Below, one piece after another: positions 27,293 to 36,436 of a stretch of 64,000 bases of DNA; within the stretch, counting starts at the first letter, position 1, and every line of letters begins with the position of its first letter. Both the position numbers and the translations under genes were made by a program. Below the pieces are notes generated by a model that saw nothing but the letters and a program-made list of their open reading frames with translations, did no database searches and was not told the origin of the DNA. Source of the stretch: Kutzneria kofuensis (GTDB lineage: Bacteria; Actinomycetota; Actinomycetes; Mycobacteriales; Pseudonocardiaceae); assembly GCF_014203355.1 (NCBI RefSeq), contig NZ_JACHIR010000001.1:3536038-3600037 (forward strand). Direction: 5' to 3'.

Positions 27293-28040
27293 GCTGTCGG
27301 TCAAGGCGGCTGACCCGACCGTGGGCGACGAGCTCCACCACGATCACGATGGCCAGCGACTCCACCGCCAGCAACCCGAGCAGCACGACCAGCTGCAACG
27401 CCCCCGCCAGCCACACCGGCGAACCGCCGAGCAGCATGCCGACAAAAGCACCCGGAAGGGTGACGAGGCCGACCGTGCGGGTCTGGTCCAGCGCCGGCAG
27501 CAGGGCGTCGGCCGCCGGCTTGCGCACCAGCTCCCGGATCGCCACCGGCTCGGTGAAGCCCAGCGCCAGCGCCGCCTCGTACTCACCGTGCCGCTGCTTG
27601 AGCGTGTCCAGCGCGCGGCGCACCGACAGCGTCGTCGCCGTCATGCCGCCACCGATCAGGATGCCGCCCATCGGCACCAGCGCGATGCCCGTCGGCGGCA
27701 GCAGGCCCGTGCCCAGCAGCAGCGCCAGCGCCGGGATCACGCCCGCCACGATCGCCAGCCCCACCCAGGCGCCGCGCCAGCCCACGCCGGTTCGCGCCGC
27801 CGACGTCGCCGTCGCCACGACGGCCATCAGCAGCAGGAAACCGCCGGTCAGGCCCAGCGAGGCCAGCACCGCCGTGATGACCGCGGAGACGACCGCCAGC
27901 TGCAACACCGCCCGTCCGGCGGCCAGGATGATCGGCCACGGCTCCCACAGCCGGCCCGCCTTCACCACCACCGCGGCCGCCGCCGTGAAGACGAGGCAGA
28001 CGATCAGTAGCGGCAGCCACCCCACCGAGCTCGAGATCAC
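27285..28040 (-). CDS. FetB/UPF0014-family permease
   Basis: 251 aa membrane protein with about seven helices. MGGILIGGGMTATTLSVRRALDTL, EYEAALALGFTEPVAIRELVRKPAADALLPALDQTRTVGLVTLPGAFVGMLLGG-type sequence (in pieces) is diagnostic of the UPF0014/FetB family, the membrane part of an iron exporter in E. coli. Its ATPase partner FetA is not next to it: the neighbours are an MFS gene and an esterase, so the partner must be elsewhere. Metal specificity is inferred from family; the iron-box-like site at its 3' end supports a link to iron. Confidence 0.82.
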   Translation of the reverse strand: MISSSVGWLPLLIVCLVFTAAAAVVVKAGRLWEPWPIILAAGRAVLQLAVVSAVITAVLASLGLTGGFLLLMAVVATATSAARTGVGWRGAWVGLAIVAGVIPALALLLGTGLLPPTGIALVPMGGILIGGGMTATTLSVRRALDTLKQRHGEYEAALALGFTEPVAIRELVRKPAADALLPALDQTRTVGLVTLPGAFVGMLLGGSPVWLAGALQLVVLLGLLAVESLAIVIVVELVAHGRVSRLDRQRR

Positions 28041-28052
28041 GAGCCCATCCTG

Positions 28053-28103
28053 GGTTCGGAACGGACCATTCCTCTACTCCGAGTGTAGGAAGGGCGCTTT
28101 CAC
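28053..28103 (+). repeat. Dispersed 3'-end repeat, copy B
   Basis: GGTTCGGAACGGACCATTCC then CTCTACTCCGAGTGTAGG and GGCGCTTTCAC; nearly identical to copies at 1647-1699 and 56044-56096. Its end overlaps the stop codon of the MFS gene at 28100-28102, and its start lies 12 bp upstream of the fetB-like start. Confidence 0.85.
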
Positions 28104-29416
28104 ACCTTTTCCGGGACCGTCCGCCGCCACAGCAGCGACCGCAGGCTGATGTTCGCCCGTCGCATCAGGACCAGGGCGCAGGCGGTCGTCGCCACCAGCG
28201 ACAGCACGCCGCCGGCGATGAACGGGGCCCGGCCGCCGAAGGCGTCGGCCAACCAGCCGGTCAGGGGACCGCCGATCGGGTTGCCGCCGAGGAAGACCAG
28301 CATGTACAGGCCCATCACCCGGCCCCGCATCTGCGGCGACACCGACAGCTGCACGGTGCTGTTCGCCGTCGTCGTGAAGGTCATCAGCGCGGCGCCGATG
28401 GGGATCAGCATCAGCCCGAACGCCAGGTACGTCGGCATCACGCCGAGCACGACCTCCAGCGCGCCGAACACCAGCCCGCCGATGAACAGCATGCGCAGCC
28501 GGGGTCGGCCGCGCGTGCTGCGTCGCGCGGCCATGGTGGCGCCGCTGAGCGTGCCGACGGCGAGCATCGTGGACAGCAGTCCGTAGCCGTCGGCGTCCTG
28601 GTGGAAGACGTTGGCCGCGGCCACCGCGAGCGTCGTGAAGAAGGTCATGCCGAAGGTGCTGACCAGGAACACCAGGACCATCAGCATCACCAGGTCGGGC
28701 CGTCCCCGCACGTAGCGCAGGCCCTCCAGCAGCTGGCCGCGCTCGCGCGGCGCGGGCGTGCCGCGGTGCAGCCGGGACGGGTCCATCAGGGCCAGCCCGG
28801 TCAGCACGCCGACGAAGCTGACGAAGTTGCCGATGAACACCCAGCCGGTGCCGATCAGCGTGATCAGCACGCCGGCGATGGCCGGGCCGACGATCCGGGC
28901 CAGGTTGAAGGTCATCGAGTTCAGCGCGACGGCGTTGGTGACCTGGGCCTTGCCGACCATCTCGACCACGAACGACTGGCGCACCGGTGTCTCCACCGCG
29001 GAGAAGCAGCCCAGCACCAGGCAGAACAGGTACACCTGCCACAGCTGCGCGACGCCGGTGACGTCCAGCAGGCCCAGCCCCAGGGCGCACAGTCCCATCG
29101 AGGCCTGCAGTAGCATCAGCAGTTTGCGCTTGTCCATCCGGTCGGCCAGCACGCCGGCCCACAAGGACAGGAACAGCGTGGGTAAGAACTGCAGCGCGGC
29201 GGCGACGCCCAGCGCGACCGGGTCCTTGCCGGACAGCTCCAGGACCAGCCAGTCCTGGGCGACGCGCTGCATCCAGGTGCCGATCAGCGAGACGATCTGC
29301 CCGCTGGCGAAGAGCCGGTAGTTGCGTTCACGCAGCGAACCGAACATTCCGGTCGTGCGCGGGGTCTCCGAGGTGTGCTTCTGCTCTGTTCCGGTGCTCC
29401 CCGCGTATGCCGGCAC
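28100..29416 (-). CDS. MFS transporter, second gene of marR-MFS operon
   Basis: 438 aa, about twelve helices. SLWAGVLADRMDKRKLLMLLQ is the loop 2-3 MFS signature and VVEMVGKAQVTNAVALNSMTFNLARIVGPAIAG the MFS_3 (EntS-like) middle region. An export role for small hydrophobic compounds is likely. GTG start, 16 bp after the MarR stop, with GGGGGCGG as ribosome site. Regulation by the upstream MarR protein is inferred from operon structure. Confidence 0.88.
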   Translation of the reverse strand: MPAYAGSTGTEQKHTSETPRTTGMFGSLRERNYRLFASGQIVSLIGTWMQRVAQDWLVLELSGKDPVALGVAAALQFLPTLFLSLWAGVLADRMDKRKLLMLLQASMGLCALGLGLLDVTGVAQLWQVYLFCLVLGCFSAVETPVRQSFVVEMVGKAQVTNAVALNSMTFNLARIVGPAIAGVLITLIGTGWVFIGNFVSFVGVLTGLALMDPSRLHRGTPAPRERGQLLEGLRYVRGRPDLVMLMVLVFLVSTFGMTFFTTLAVAAANVFHQDADGYGLLSTMLAVGTLSGATMAARRSTRGRPRLRMLFIGGLVFGALEVVLGVMPTYLAFGLMLIPIGAALMTFTTTANSTVQLSVSPQMRGRVMGLYMLVFLGGNPIGGPLTGWLADAFGGRAPFIAGGVLSLVATTACALVLMRRANISLRSLLWRRTVPEKV

Positions 29417-29432
29417 TCGTCCGCCGCCCCCT

Positions 29433-29867
29433 TTACTGGCCCGCCATCCGGTCGATGATCTCCGCCGCCCTGGCGAGCAGCTCCCGATCGTCGGAATCCA
29501 AATCCGCGAGGCGCGAGTCCAGCCAGGCTTCCCTGGCCGACACCTCGGCCCGCAGGTAGGCGGTGCCCTGTTCGGTCAGCTCGACGATGGCCTGCCGGCC
29601 GTCGGTGGGGTGCGGGCGCCGGGACACGAAGCCGTAGTCCTCGAGCGCCGCGATCACCCTGGTCATCGACGGGGGCTGGACACCTTCCTTCGCGGCCAGC
29701 TCGCCCGGGGTCAGCGGCCCGCACTTGCGCAGCGCGGACAGGGCCGAGACCTGGGTCAGCGTGACCGACGAGTTGGTGCGCTGGGCCCGCAGCCGACGGT
29801 TGAGCCGCACCACGGCCAGCCGCAACCGGCTGGCCAGCGACGGCTCGGTCGACTCGGGTTCCGCCAT
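29433..29867 (-). CDS. MarR-family regulator (Rv0880-like)
   Basis: 144 aa winged-helix protein. VTLTQVSALSALRKCGPLTPGELAAKEGVQPPSMTRVIAALEDYGFV-type sequence (in pieces: PPSMTRVIAALEDYGF; RRPHPTDGRQAIVELT) is closest, from memory, to mycobacterial Rv0880, which also lies next to the SpoU methyltransferase block. ATG at 29865-29867. First gene of an operon with the MFS transporter, and probably autoregulated through the palindrome just upstream. Confidence 0.87.
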   Translation of the reverse strand: MAEPESTEPSLASRLRLAVVRLNRRLRAQRTNSSVTLTQVSALSALRKCGPLTPGELAAKEGVQPPSMTRVIAALEDYGFVSRRPHPTDGRQAIVELTEQGTAYLRAEVSAREAWLDSRLADLDSDDRELLARAAEIIDRMAGQ

Positions 29868-29868
29868 G

Positions 29869-29891
29869 TAGTTAGCATACCTCACTAACTA
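29869..29891. promoter_or_regulatory. Probable MarR operator
   Basis: TAGTTAG-N9-CTAACTA begins two bases from the MarR ATG and overlaps the end of the upstream permease gene (stop at 29885-29887). The position, directly on the translation start, suggests autorepression; the binding protein is inferred. Confidence 0.6.
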
Positions 29892-31336
29892 CCGGCCAGG
29901 GCCGTCTCGATCGGGCCCACCGCGAAGTACGCGACGAACGCCACAGCCACCACCCACATCAGCGGGTGCACCTTGCGCGCCCCGCCGGTGGCCACGGCCA
30001 GCAGGACGTAGCTGATGAAGCCGGCGCCGATGCCGTTGGCGATGGAGTACGTGAACGGCATCACCACGATGGTCAGGAACGCCGGCAGCGCGATCCGGAA
30101 GTCGGTGAAGTCGATGCCGGTGGCCTGCCTGATCATCAGCGCGCCGACGATCACCAGCGCCGGCGCGGCCGCCTCCACCGGCACCACCTGGTACAGCGGC
30201 GTGAGGAACATCGCCGCCAGGAACAGCACGCCCGTGACGATGTTGGCCAGGCCGGTGCGCGCGCCCTCGGCGATGCCGGACGCCGACTCCACGAACACCG
30301 TGTTCGAGCTGGCCGAGCCGAAGCCGCCGGCCGCGCCGGCCAGGCCCTCCACGAACAGCGCGGGCCCGACCTTCGGCAGCTGGCCGTCCGCCCGCAGCAG
30401 CCCGGCCTCCTTGCCCAGGCCGGTCATCGTGCCCATGGCGTCGAAGAAGTCGGCCAGCACCAGCGTGAAGACCAGCAGCAGCACGGTGATCGCCGGCAGC
30501 CGGGTCCAGGCGCCGAACGAGACGTGACCGACGAGCGACAGGTCGGGCAGGCCGAGGATCTGCTGCGGCAGCGCCGGGTAGCCCAGGTCCCAGCCCTGCG
30601 GGTTGGTGCCGTTGGACGGGCCGGCGTGGAAGATCGCCTCCACCACGATCGCGAGCACCGTCGAGGCGAGCACGCCGATCAGGATCGCGCCGCGGACCTT
30701 GCGCGCGACCAGGATGCCGGTGATCACCAGGCCGATCACGAAGACGAAGGTCGGCCAGGACCCGATCGAGCCGTTGATGCCCAGGCCCACCGGCACCGTC
30801 GTGTGCGCCGCGTCCGGCAGCCGGCGCACGAAGCCCGCGTCGACCAGGCCGATCAGCGAGATGAACAGGCCGATGCCGACCGCGATCGCCGACTTCAGCT
30901 CCGCCGGCACCGCGTTGAACACCGCCGTGCGGAAGCCCGTGAAGACCAGCAGCACGATGATCAGGCCCTCGACCAGGACCAGGCCCATCGCCTCCGGCCA
31001 GGTCACCTGCGGGGCGATGGTGACCGCGACCAGGCTGTTCAGGCCGAGGCCGGTGGCCAGCGCGAACGGATAGTTGGCCAGCAGCCCCATCAGGATCGTC
31101 ATCACGCCCGCGACCAGGGCCGTGACCGCCGCCACCTGCGGCACCGGCAGGATGCCGCCGAGGACGTCCTTGTGCGCCCCCGGGTCGTTCGCCGAGAAGC
31201 TCCCGATGATCAGCGGGTTGAGCACCACGATGTAGGCCATCGCGACGAATGTCACCAGCCCGCCGCGGACCTCCCGTCCGATCGACGAGCCGCGTTCGCT
31301 GATCTTGAAGAACCGGTCCAGCGCGTTCGCCCTCAT
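29885..31336 (-). CDS. NCS2-family purine permease (AzgA-like)
   Basis: 483 aa with about 12-14 helices. FFKISERGSSIGREVRGGLVTF, MAYIVVLNPLI, ALATGLGLNSLVAV and DFFDAMGTMTGLGKEAGLL are hallmarks of the AzgA/GhxP branch, proton-driven guanine, hypoxanthine or adenine importers. ATG start. Its stop codon lies inside the putative MarR operator, so read-through into the marR-MFS operon is possible. Divergent from the DUF2530 gene with a 20-bp gap. Confidence 0.92.
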   Translation of the reverse strand: MRANALDRFFKISERGSSIGREVRGGLVTFVAMAYIVVLNPLIIGSFSANDPGAHKDVLGGILPVPQVAAVTALVAGVMTILMGLLANYPFALATGLGLNSLVAVTIAPQVTWPEAMGLVLVEGLIIVLLVFTGFRTAVFNAVPAELKSAIAVGIGLFISLIGLVDAGFVRRLPDAAHTTVPVGLGINGSIGSWPTFVFVIGLVITGILVARKVRGAILIGVLASTVLAIVVEAIFHAGPSNGTNPQGWDLGYPALPQQILGLPDLSLVGHVSFGAWTRLPAITVLLLVFTLVLADFFDAMGTMTGLGKEAGLLRADGQLPKVGPALFVEGLAGAAGGFGSASSNTVFVESASGIAEGARTGLANIVTGVLFLAAMFLTPLYQVVPVEAAAPALVIVGALMIRQATGIDFTDFRIALPAFLTIVVMPFTYSIANGIGAGFISYVLLAVATGGARKVHPLMWVVAVAFVAYFAVGPIETALAGS

Positions 31337-31356
31337 GGCGCGGTAGCCTGCCTGAC

Positions 31357-31638
31357 GTGGCCGAGAAGTCCAAAGAGGAGCACGGTAACGACCTGGTTAC
31401 CGCACCCACCCCGCCGCCGCTGCCCCGGGCGCTGACCGACCCGGTGCCGGTGGTCGTCGTCGGCACCGTCGCCTTCCTCGTCGCCTTCGTGATCATGCTC
31501 TTGGTCGGCGCCCCACCCCTGTGGACCTGGTCCTGCCTCGCCGGCTTCGGCCTGGGCTTCGTCGGCTACGGCGTCTTCCGCTGGCAGCGCTCCGCCGCCC
31601 GCCGTGGCTCCCGCACCGCCCAGGAGGGACTGCTCTAG
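31357..31638 (+). CDS. DUF2530 small membrane protein
   Basis: 93 aa with two membrane helices (VPVVVVGTVAFLVAFVIMLLVG and WTWSCLAGFGLGFVGYGVF) and a basic C-terminal tail (RWQRSAARRGSR). Matches DUF2530 proteins such as mycobacterial Rv0879c (from memory), which sit beside the Rv0880-like regulator. GTG start, 20 bp from the divergent permease start; last four bases overlap the converging sigma factor gene. Function unknown. Confidence 0.8.
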   Translation: MAEKSKEEHGNDLVTAPTPPPLPRALTDPVPVVVVGTVAFLVAFVIMLLVGAPPLWTWSCLAGFGLGFVGYGVFRWQRSAARRGSRTAQEGLL

Positions 31639-32483
31639 AGCGGCGTGATTTCGGTGTTGTGGAGCCTGGCCGTGTCGGCGATCACGTCGTACCCCGCCAC
31701 CCGCCCGCCTTCGACGGTGATCGCCAACACCAGCTGAAGCCGACCGTTCGGCGCGACGACCGCGCCCATCTTGCCGCCCACCAGGGCAGGCTCGGCGTAG
31801 ATCGCGCGCTTGCCCAGGACGAGCATCTCTCGCGCCACCGCGTCCCGGCCGCGGACCAGGGTGCTACGCCCCTTCGGCAGCGCAACCGCGTCAGCTCTGC
31901 GCACCACGTCCGGGTCAAGAACCTCGAGCAAGGCCTTGAGGTCGCCCTCCCGTGAGGCTGTCAGGAACGCCTCGACCACGCTCTTCTGCTCGGGGGCATC
32001 CGGCGGCGGTTCGGAGCCGCGTACGCGCTGTCGCGCCCGGCTGGCCAACTTCTTCGTCGTCGCCGTCGTCCGGTCCACGATCGGGGCGATCTCCTCGAAC
32101 GGCACGGCGAACATGTCGTGCAGCACGAACGCCACCCGCTCCGCCGGGCCCAGCCGGTCCAGCACCACCAACATGGCCCGGCCGACCTCGTCGACCAGCA
32201 CGGCCTCCCGCTCGGGGCCGTCGACCTCGGCGGGCGGGTGCCAGTCGATCGGCTCCTCGCGCTTGGCCCTGCGGCTGCGGAGCATGTCGAGGCTGATCCG
32301 GGAGACGACCGTGCGCAGCCAGCTCTCCAGGTTGTCGATGCCGTCGGCGGCGCTCAGCCGCATCCAGGCCTCCTGCACGGCGTCGTCCGCCTCGGCGGTG
32401 GAGCCCAGCATCCGGCCGGCCACCGCGCGCAGCAGCGGCCGGTGCGCCTCGAACCGTTCGGCGAGCGCCATGTCGTCGGGCAT
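31635..32483 (-). CDS. ECF sigma factor with SnoaL-like extension (SigJ/ECF41 type)
   Basis: 282 aa. Residues about 10-75 form sigma region 2 (VAGRMLGSTAEADDAVQEAWMRL; SWLRTVVSRISLDMLRSRRA), about 110-165 region 4 (LGPAERVAFVLHDMFAVPFEEIAPIV), and the last ~115 residues are a SnoaL/NTF2-like domain (VVEAFLTASREGDLKALLEVLDPDV, ALVGGKMGAVV). Such fused ECF41-type factors are controlled by their own C-terminal domain instead of an anti-sigma factor. Divergent from a flavin oxidoreductase-like gene, matching the habit of ECF41 genes to sit beside an oxidoreductase. Confidence 0.9.
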   Translation of the reverse strand: MPDDMALAERFEAHRPLLRAVAGRMLGSTAEADDAVQEAWMRLSAADGIDNLESWLRTVVSRISLDMLRSRRAKREEPIDWHPPAEVDGPEREAVLVDEVGRAMLVVLDRLGPAERVAFVLHDMFAVPFEEIAPIVDRTTATTKKLASRARQRVRGSEPPPDAPEQKSVVEAFLTASREGDLKALLEVLDPDVVRRADAVALPKGRSTLVRGRDAVAREMLVLGKRAIYAEPALVGGKMGAVVAPNGRLQLVLAITVEGGRVAGYDVIADTARLHNTEITPL

Positions 32484-32555
32484 CGGTCACCTTTCCCCGT
32501 CGCGATCCGTCTGTGTCGTGCCACCGAACGACCGACGCGACGAGGAGTGGGGCTG

Positions 32556-33488
32556 ATGAGCCAGGGTAGCGCGTTGCTGCGCCCCGTGACCTTGGGTGAC
32601 TTGGTGTTGCCCAACCGAGTGGTGATGGCGCCGACCACCCGCTGCCGCGGCTGCGTGCCGTCCGAACTGCACGCCCTGCACTACGCCCGGCGGGCCGCCG
32701 CCGGCTTGATCATCGCCGAGGGCACGTGGATCAGCCCGCAGGCGATCGGCGCCTATCCGAACGTGCCCGGCTTGTTCGCCGAGGAGCAGGTCTCGGGCTG
32801 GCGTCGGGTCACCGACCTCGTGCACGCCCTCGGCGGCCGGATCATGGTGCAGCTCTGGCACGCCGGCGCCACTCCACTGACGCTGCCGGAAATCACCGCC
32901 ACCATCGCGGACTACTGCACCGCCGCCCGGAACGCCCGGCGTGCCGGCTTCGACGGAGTCGAGATCGCCGCCAACGGGACGTACCTCATCGCGCAGTTCC
33001 TGAATCCGCGGCTCATCCGCCGCACCGACGCCTACCGCGCCGGCCCTCGCCTGCTGCTCGACGTTCTCGACGCCGTGCTGGGCACCGGCTGCCGCGTCGG
33101 CGTTCGCCTCTCCCCGTACTGGACCGCCACCGACAGCACGCCCGCCTGCCCGGACTACGTTCCCGACGAGGAAACCCTTTCCCGCTACGACGACCTCGTC
33201 CGCCGGCTCGATTCCCTCGCCTACCTACACCTTCGCGGGCCCACGCGCTTCGACCTCGACGCCTTCACCCGCTACCGCAAGCTCTTCGACGGCTTCCTCA
33301 TCGCCAACAACGGATTCGGCCGGGAGTCGGCCGAGGCCGCCGTCGAGTCCGGCCTCGCCGACGCCGTCTCGTTCGCCCGGCACTTCATCGCCAACCCCGA
33401 CCTGGTCACCCGCTTCGCCCTCGACCAGGAGTTGTCCGTGGCCGACAAGGCGTTCAACTACACGGGAGGACCCGCCGGCTACGTCTAG
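32556..33488 (+). CDS. Divergent, shortened old-yellow-enzyme-like protein
   Basis: 310 aa, TIM-barrel of the NADH:flavin oxidoreductase/OYE family: LRPVTLGDLVLPNRVVMAPTTRCR at the start, GGRIMVQLWHAG, FNARRAGFDGVEI-like segment, and late FLIANNGFGRESAEAAVESGLADAVSFARHFIANPDL. It is about 50 residues short: after WHAGATP it jumps directly to LTLPEI, losing the usual loop, and the catalytic H-x-x-N after VEI reads IAANGTYL (His lost, about residue 137). It may be inactive or have changed chemistry. ATG 32556; divergent from the ECF41 sigma gene by 72 bp. Ends overlap with the ATPase gene by 4 bp. Confidence 0.8.
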   Translation: MSQGSALLRPVTLGDLVLPNRVVMAPTTRCRGCVPSELHALHYARRAAAGLIIAEGTWISPQAIGAYPNVPGLFAEEQVSGWRRVTDLVHALGGRIMVQLWHAGATPLTLPEITATIADYCTAARNARRAGFDGVEIAANGTYLIAQFLNPRLIRRTDAYRAGPRLLLDVLDAVLGTGCRVGVRLSPYWTATDSTPACPDYVPDEETLSRYDDLVRRLDSLAYLHLRGPTRFDLDAFTRYRKLFDGFLIANNGFGRESAEAAVESGLADAVSFARHFIANPDLVTRFALDQELSVADKAFNYTGGPAGYV

Positions 33489-36436
33489 GACAGGTACGTC
33501 GCGGCCGTCGGGTCGTCGAGGAGGGCGGCGAGGAGGTGTCGGTCGTGCCAGCGATCGACGGCCCACGCGAGCGCCCGGGACAAGCCGGCGGGAGTGTCCT
33601 CGGCGTGCACGACACCGTCCTCGGTGACCCACCACGCGACGTGGTAGCGGGTGTCGCCGCGTCGGACGGCGAGCTCGTCGTAGACGACGACCAGGCCGTC
33701 GGGCACCGGACGGTCGAGGAGCTCGCTGGCGGCGACGACGGCGCCGAGGTCGGACCAGCTCACCGGCTGCCCGTTGCCGATCAGCGCGTCGGCGTCGACC
33801 TCGTCGGCGGCGAGCGGCAGGTCGAGCAGCTCGGCCAGCGGTTCGGCGTCGTCGGGATCGGCGGCGACGACCTGGTCGGGCGCGAAAGCGGCCAGCAGCC
33901 AAGGGGAATCGAGCACAACGGTCTGCTCGCCGGAGACGGAAGCGCCGCTCAGCGCCCGAACCCGCTCGTCGAGCTCGACGTCGCCGGCGTCGACGACGCC
34001 GGAGCGAACGGCCTCGGCCAGCACGCCATGGGCCCGCATCGCGACGCCGGGCGGCACAGCCCGCTCGGGATCTCCCAAGCGCCGCAACACATCCGTGACG
34101 TCGGCGGCATCGGTGACGACGAGCTCGGCGCGAACACCGATGGCGGCCAACAGATCCGTGCGCACGCCGACATCGGGAATCGGGTCGTAGACACCGGCGA
34201 GCGCGTCGGCGTCGGGCAGCCGCCACGACCGCGGCGACTCCCCGGCCAGCCGCGCGTTGCGGGCCAGCCACCACGAGGTGTAGCCGCCGGGCAGCAGAAT
34301 CGCCTGCCACGTCTCGGGTTCCGCGGCCAGCAGCCGCAGCGCGTCCGGCCACTTGTCGTCGGCGACAAGATCGAGGTCACGCACGCCGGCGAACGTCGAC
34401 GGCGGATTGAGGTCGCCGTCGACGGCGGCCCACCACGCCTCCTCGTCGGCCAGCTCGTGATCGGGGCCGCCGGGCGAGTCGTCGAAGACGACCACGAACG
34501 AGTCGATCACGCCGACCGCGGCCAGCACGTCCGGCGTCCAGCGCGACGCCAGCTCGTCGGCAAGCACGCCGAGCGGCGCGTCCTTGCCGATCACGTCGTC
34601 GGCGAACACCTCACGCAGCGGGCTCGACGGCAGGATCAGCTCGTCGGCGTGCCGGAACTCGCCGTCGGAGTCGGGCAGCGCCAGGGTGCCCAGCCACGGC
34701 CGCTCGCCGCGCCGCGCCCCGGTCGACTCGGTCAGCCACAGCACGGTGTCCACCAGCGACGTGGTGTCCACACCGGACTCGGCGTCGTCCATGCTCCGCT
34801 CGACGGCGGTCCGCATGGCGTCCAGCAGGTCCGCCGGGCCGGCCGACCGCGCGCCGAGCCGCTCCAGCAACCGGTGCACGGCGTCGGGATGTGCGACCCG
34901 CAGCCCAGTGACGTCCATTGTGGACAGCTCGGCCAGCGTCTCCTGGTCGAAGTCCGGCAGCAGCACGTCCCGGGGACCGGTGACGGTCCGGCCGTCGATC
35001 AACGGCACCGGCAGGCCGCCGAGCTCCTCGCGGGCGGTGGAATCCTGCTCCGCCACGGGATCGAGCGCCGCGTACAGCCGCGCCCACCACGCCGGCTCGC
35101 GGTCCTGACCGGAGACGATCGCGACGATCTCGGACAGCCGCAGCCGCGGAACCTCCAGCGCGGCCAGCTGTCGGGCGTGCGGAACGCCGGAGAGTTCAGC
35201 CTTGGCCAGGCCGTCCACGATGTCGGCAAGCATGTCGGCCAGCTCCGGGGCCAGCACGTCCAGCACACGCGAGCGCGCCGGAGCACCGAAACCGCCCTCC
35301 TGCAACGGAAGCCACACCGATGTGCGCAGCTCGGACGTCACCAGCGCACGCAACTGACCGTCCACTTCGGACTTGGGGAAGTCCGGCAGCGGCACCAGCA
35401 GCGTCCGGTGTTCCGGCTTGACGGCCAGCACCAGCTCGGAATACGCCCGCGCGGCGGCGGCCAGCACGGCGTCGGTGGCGGCGCCGGGCATCAGCCGGCG
35501 ACGGGAAGCTTCGACCGGAATCGTCGCCAACAGCCTTGCCGGCAAGGAAAGTCGCTCGTCCGTGGGCGTCGGCGCGTGCAGCACGTCCTCGTCCAGTGGA
35601 CGCGGCACACCCTCGTCGTCGATCGGCACGGCCCAGCACACGGACCACTCCGGCCGCTGCCGCGCCTCGACGCCGAGCCCCTCGATCACGGCGGCGTCGA
35701 GCTCGCCGGAGGCACGCCGCAGCAGCCACCGGACGCGGCCGGTCGGCCCGTGCAGCACAACGGTGCCGTCCTCCGCGTCCTCACGCCACCACGCGCGATC
35801 GCCGACCTCGATCCGGCTCAGCCCGGGCAGGGCGATCAGCAGATCCGGGGTCTCCGCGGCGCATTCGGCCAGCAGTTCGGCGGCGTCGACCTCCGGACGC
35901 AGCGGCAGCCGCACCTCCGTGTCGAAGCCCTCGGGCACCGGCGGCTCGTCGTCCGGCACCGGCCAGGCCAGGCGCAGCACCGGCACCGCGCCGTCGCGCT
36001 CGGCCACCTCGGGCAGGTCGCCGACCAGTTCCCGGGTCTTGGCGGCGGAGAAGGCCACGCCGCCGGTCGTGGACACCACGCGCGGCTCGTCGGTGACCGC
36101 CAGCACGGCCGCGAAGCCGACGCCGAACTGGCCGACCGTGCGGGCGCCGCGCTTGGCGGAGGCCCGTAACGACGCGAGCGCCGCCACGCCGGCCTCGGTC
36201 AGCGGCGCGCCGGTGTTGGCCGCGCGCAGCTCACCGTCCACAACGGACAGTCGGAGCACGCCGCCGGAGCCGGCCGCGTCCGCGGCGTTCTGCGCCAGCT
36301 CGACCAGCAGCCGGTCGCGGTAGCCGCCGAGGCGCAGGTCCTCCTCGGCGTTCGCGTCCTCACGGAACCGGGTCGGCGAGCCGCGCCAGGCCTGGAGGAC
36401 GGAGGTGCGCAGGTCGGTGACGCCGAAATCGCTCAC
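33485..36436 (-). CDS. Large sacsin/Hsp90-type (GHKL) ATPase protein
   Basis: 983 aa. An N-terminal GHKL ATPase domain is visible: RDRLLVELAQNAADAAG (N-box, Mg/ATP-binding Asn), ELRAANTGAPLT (the DxGxG-like strand, altered to AxNTG), and TVGQFGVGFAAVLAV (G-box). This matches the sacsin N-terminal/Hsp90-like domain, and the remaining ~700 residues have no motif I recognise. Start is GTG 36434-36436, overlapping the DUF3027 stop (GTGA), so both are co-translated. Probably a chaperone-like or signalling ATPase; its substrate is unknown. Confidence 0.82.
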   Translation of the reverse strand: MSDFGVTDLRTSVLQAWRGSPTRFREDANAEEDLRLGGYRDRLLVELAQNAADAAGSGGVLRLSVVDGELRAANTGAPLTEAGVAALASLRASAKRGARTVGQFGVGFAAVLAVTDEPRVVSTTGGVAFSAAKTRELVGDLPEVAERDGAVPVLRLAWPVPDDEPPVPEGFDTEVRLPLRPEVDAAELLAECAAETPDLLIALPGLSRIEVGDRAWWREDAEDGTVVLHGPTGRVRWLLRRASGELDAAVIEGLGVEARQRPEWSVCWAVPIDDEGVPRPLDEDVLHAPTPTDERLSLPARLLATIPVEASRRRLMPGAATDAVLAAAARAYSELVLAVKPEHRTLLVPLPDFPKSEVDGQLRALVTSELRTSVWLPLQEGGFGAPARSRVLDVLAPELADMLADIVDGLAKAELSGVPHARQLAALEVPRLRLSEIVAIVSGQDREPAWWARLYAALDPVAEQDSTAREELGGLPVPLIDGRTVTGPRDVLLPDFDQETLAELSTMDVTGLRVAHPDAVHRLLERLGARSAGPADLLDAMRTAVERSMDDAESGVDTTSLVDTVLWLTESTGARRGERPWLGTLALPDSDGEFRHADELILPSSPLREVFADDVIGKDAPLGVLADELASRWTPDVLAAVGVIDSFVVVFDDSPGGPDHELADEEAWWAAVDGDLNPPSTFAGVRDLDLVADDKWPDALRLLAAEPETWQAILLPGGYTSWWLARNARLAGESPRSWRLPDADALAGVYDPIPDVGVRTDLLAAIGVRAELVVTDAADVTDVLRRLGDPERAVPPGVAMRAHGVLAEAVRSGVVDAGDVELDERVRALSGASVSGEQTVVLDSPWLLAAFAPDQVVAADPDDAEPLAELLDLPLAADEVDADALIGNGQPVSWSDLGAVVAASELLDRPVPDGLVVVYDELAVRRGDTRYHVAWWVTEDGVVHAEDTPAGLSRALAWAVDRWHDRHLLAALLDDPTAATYLS

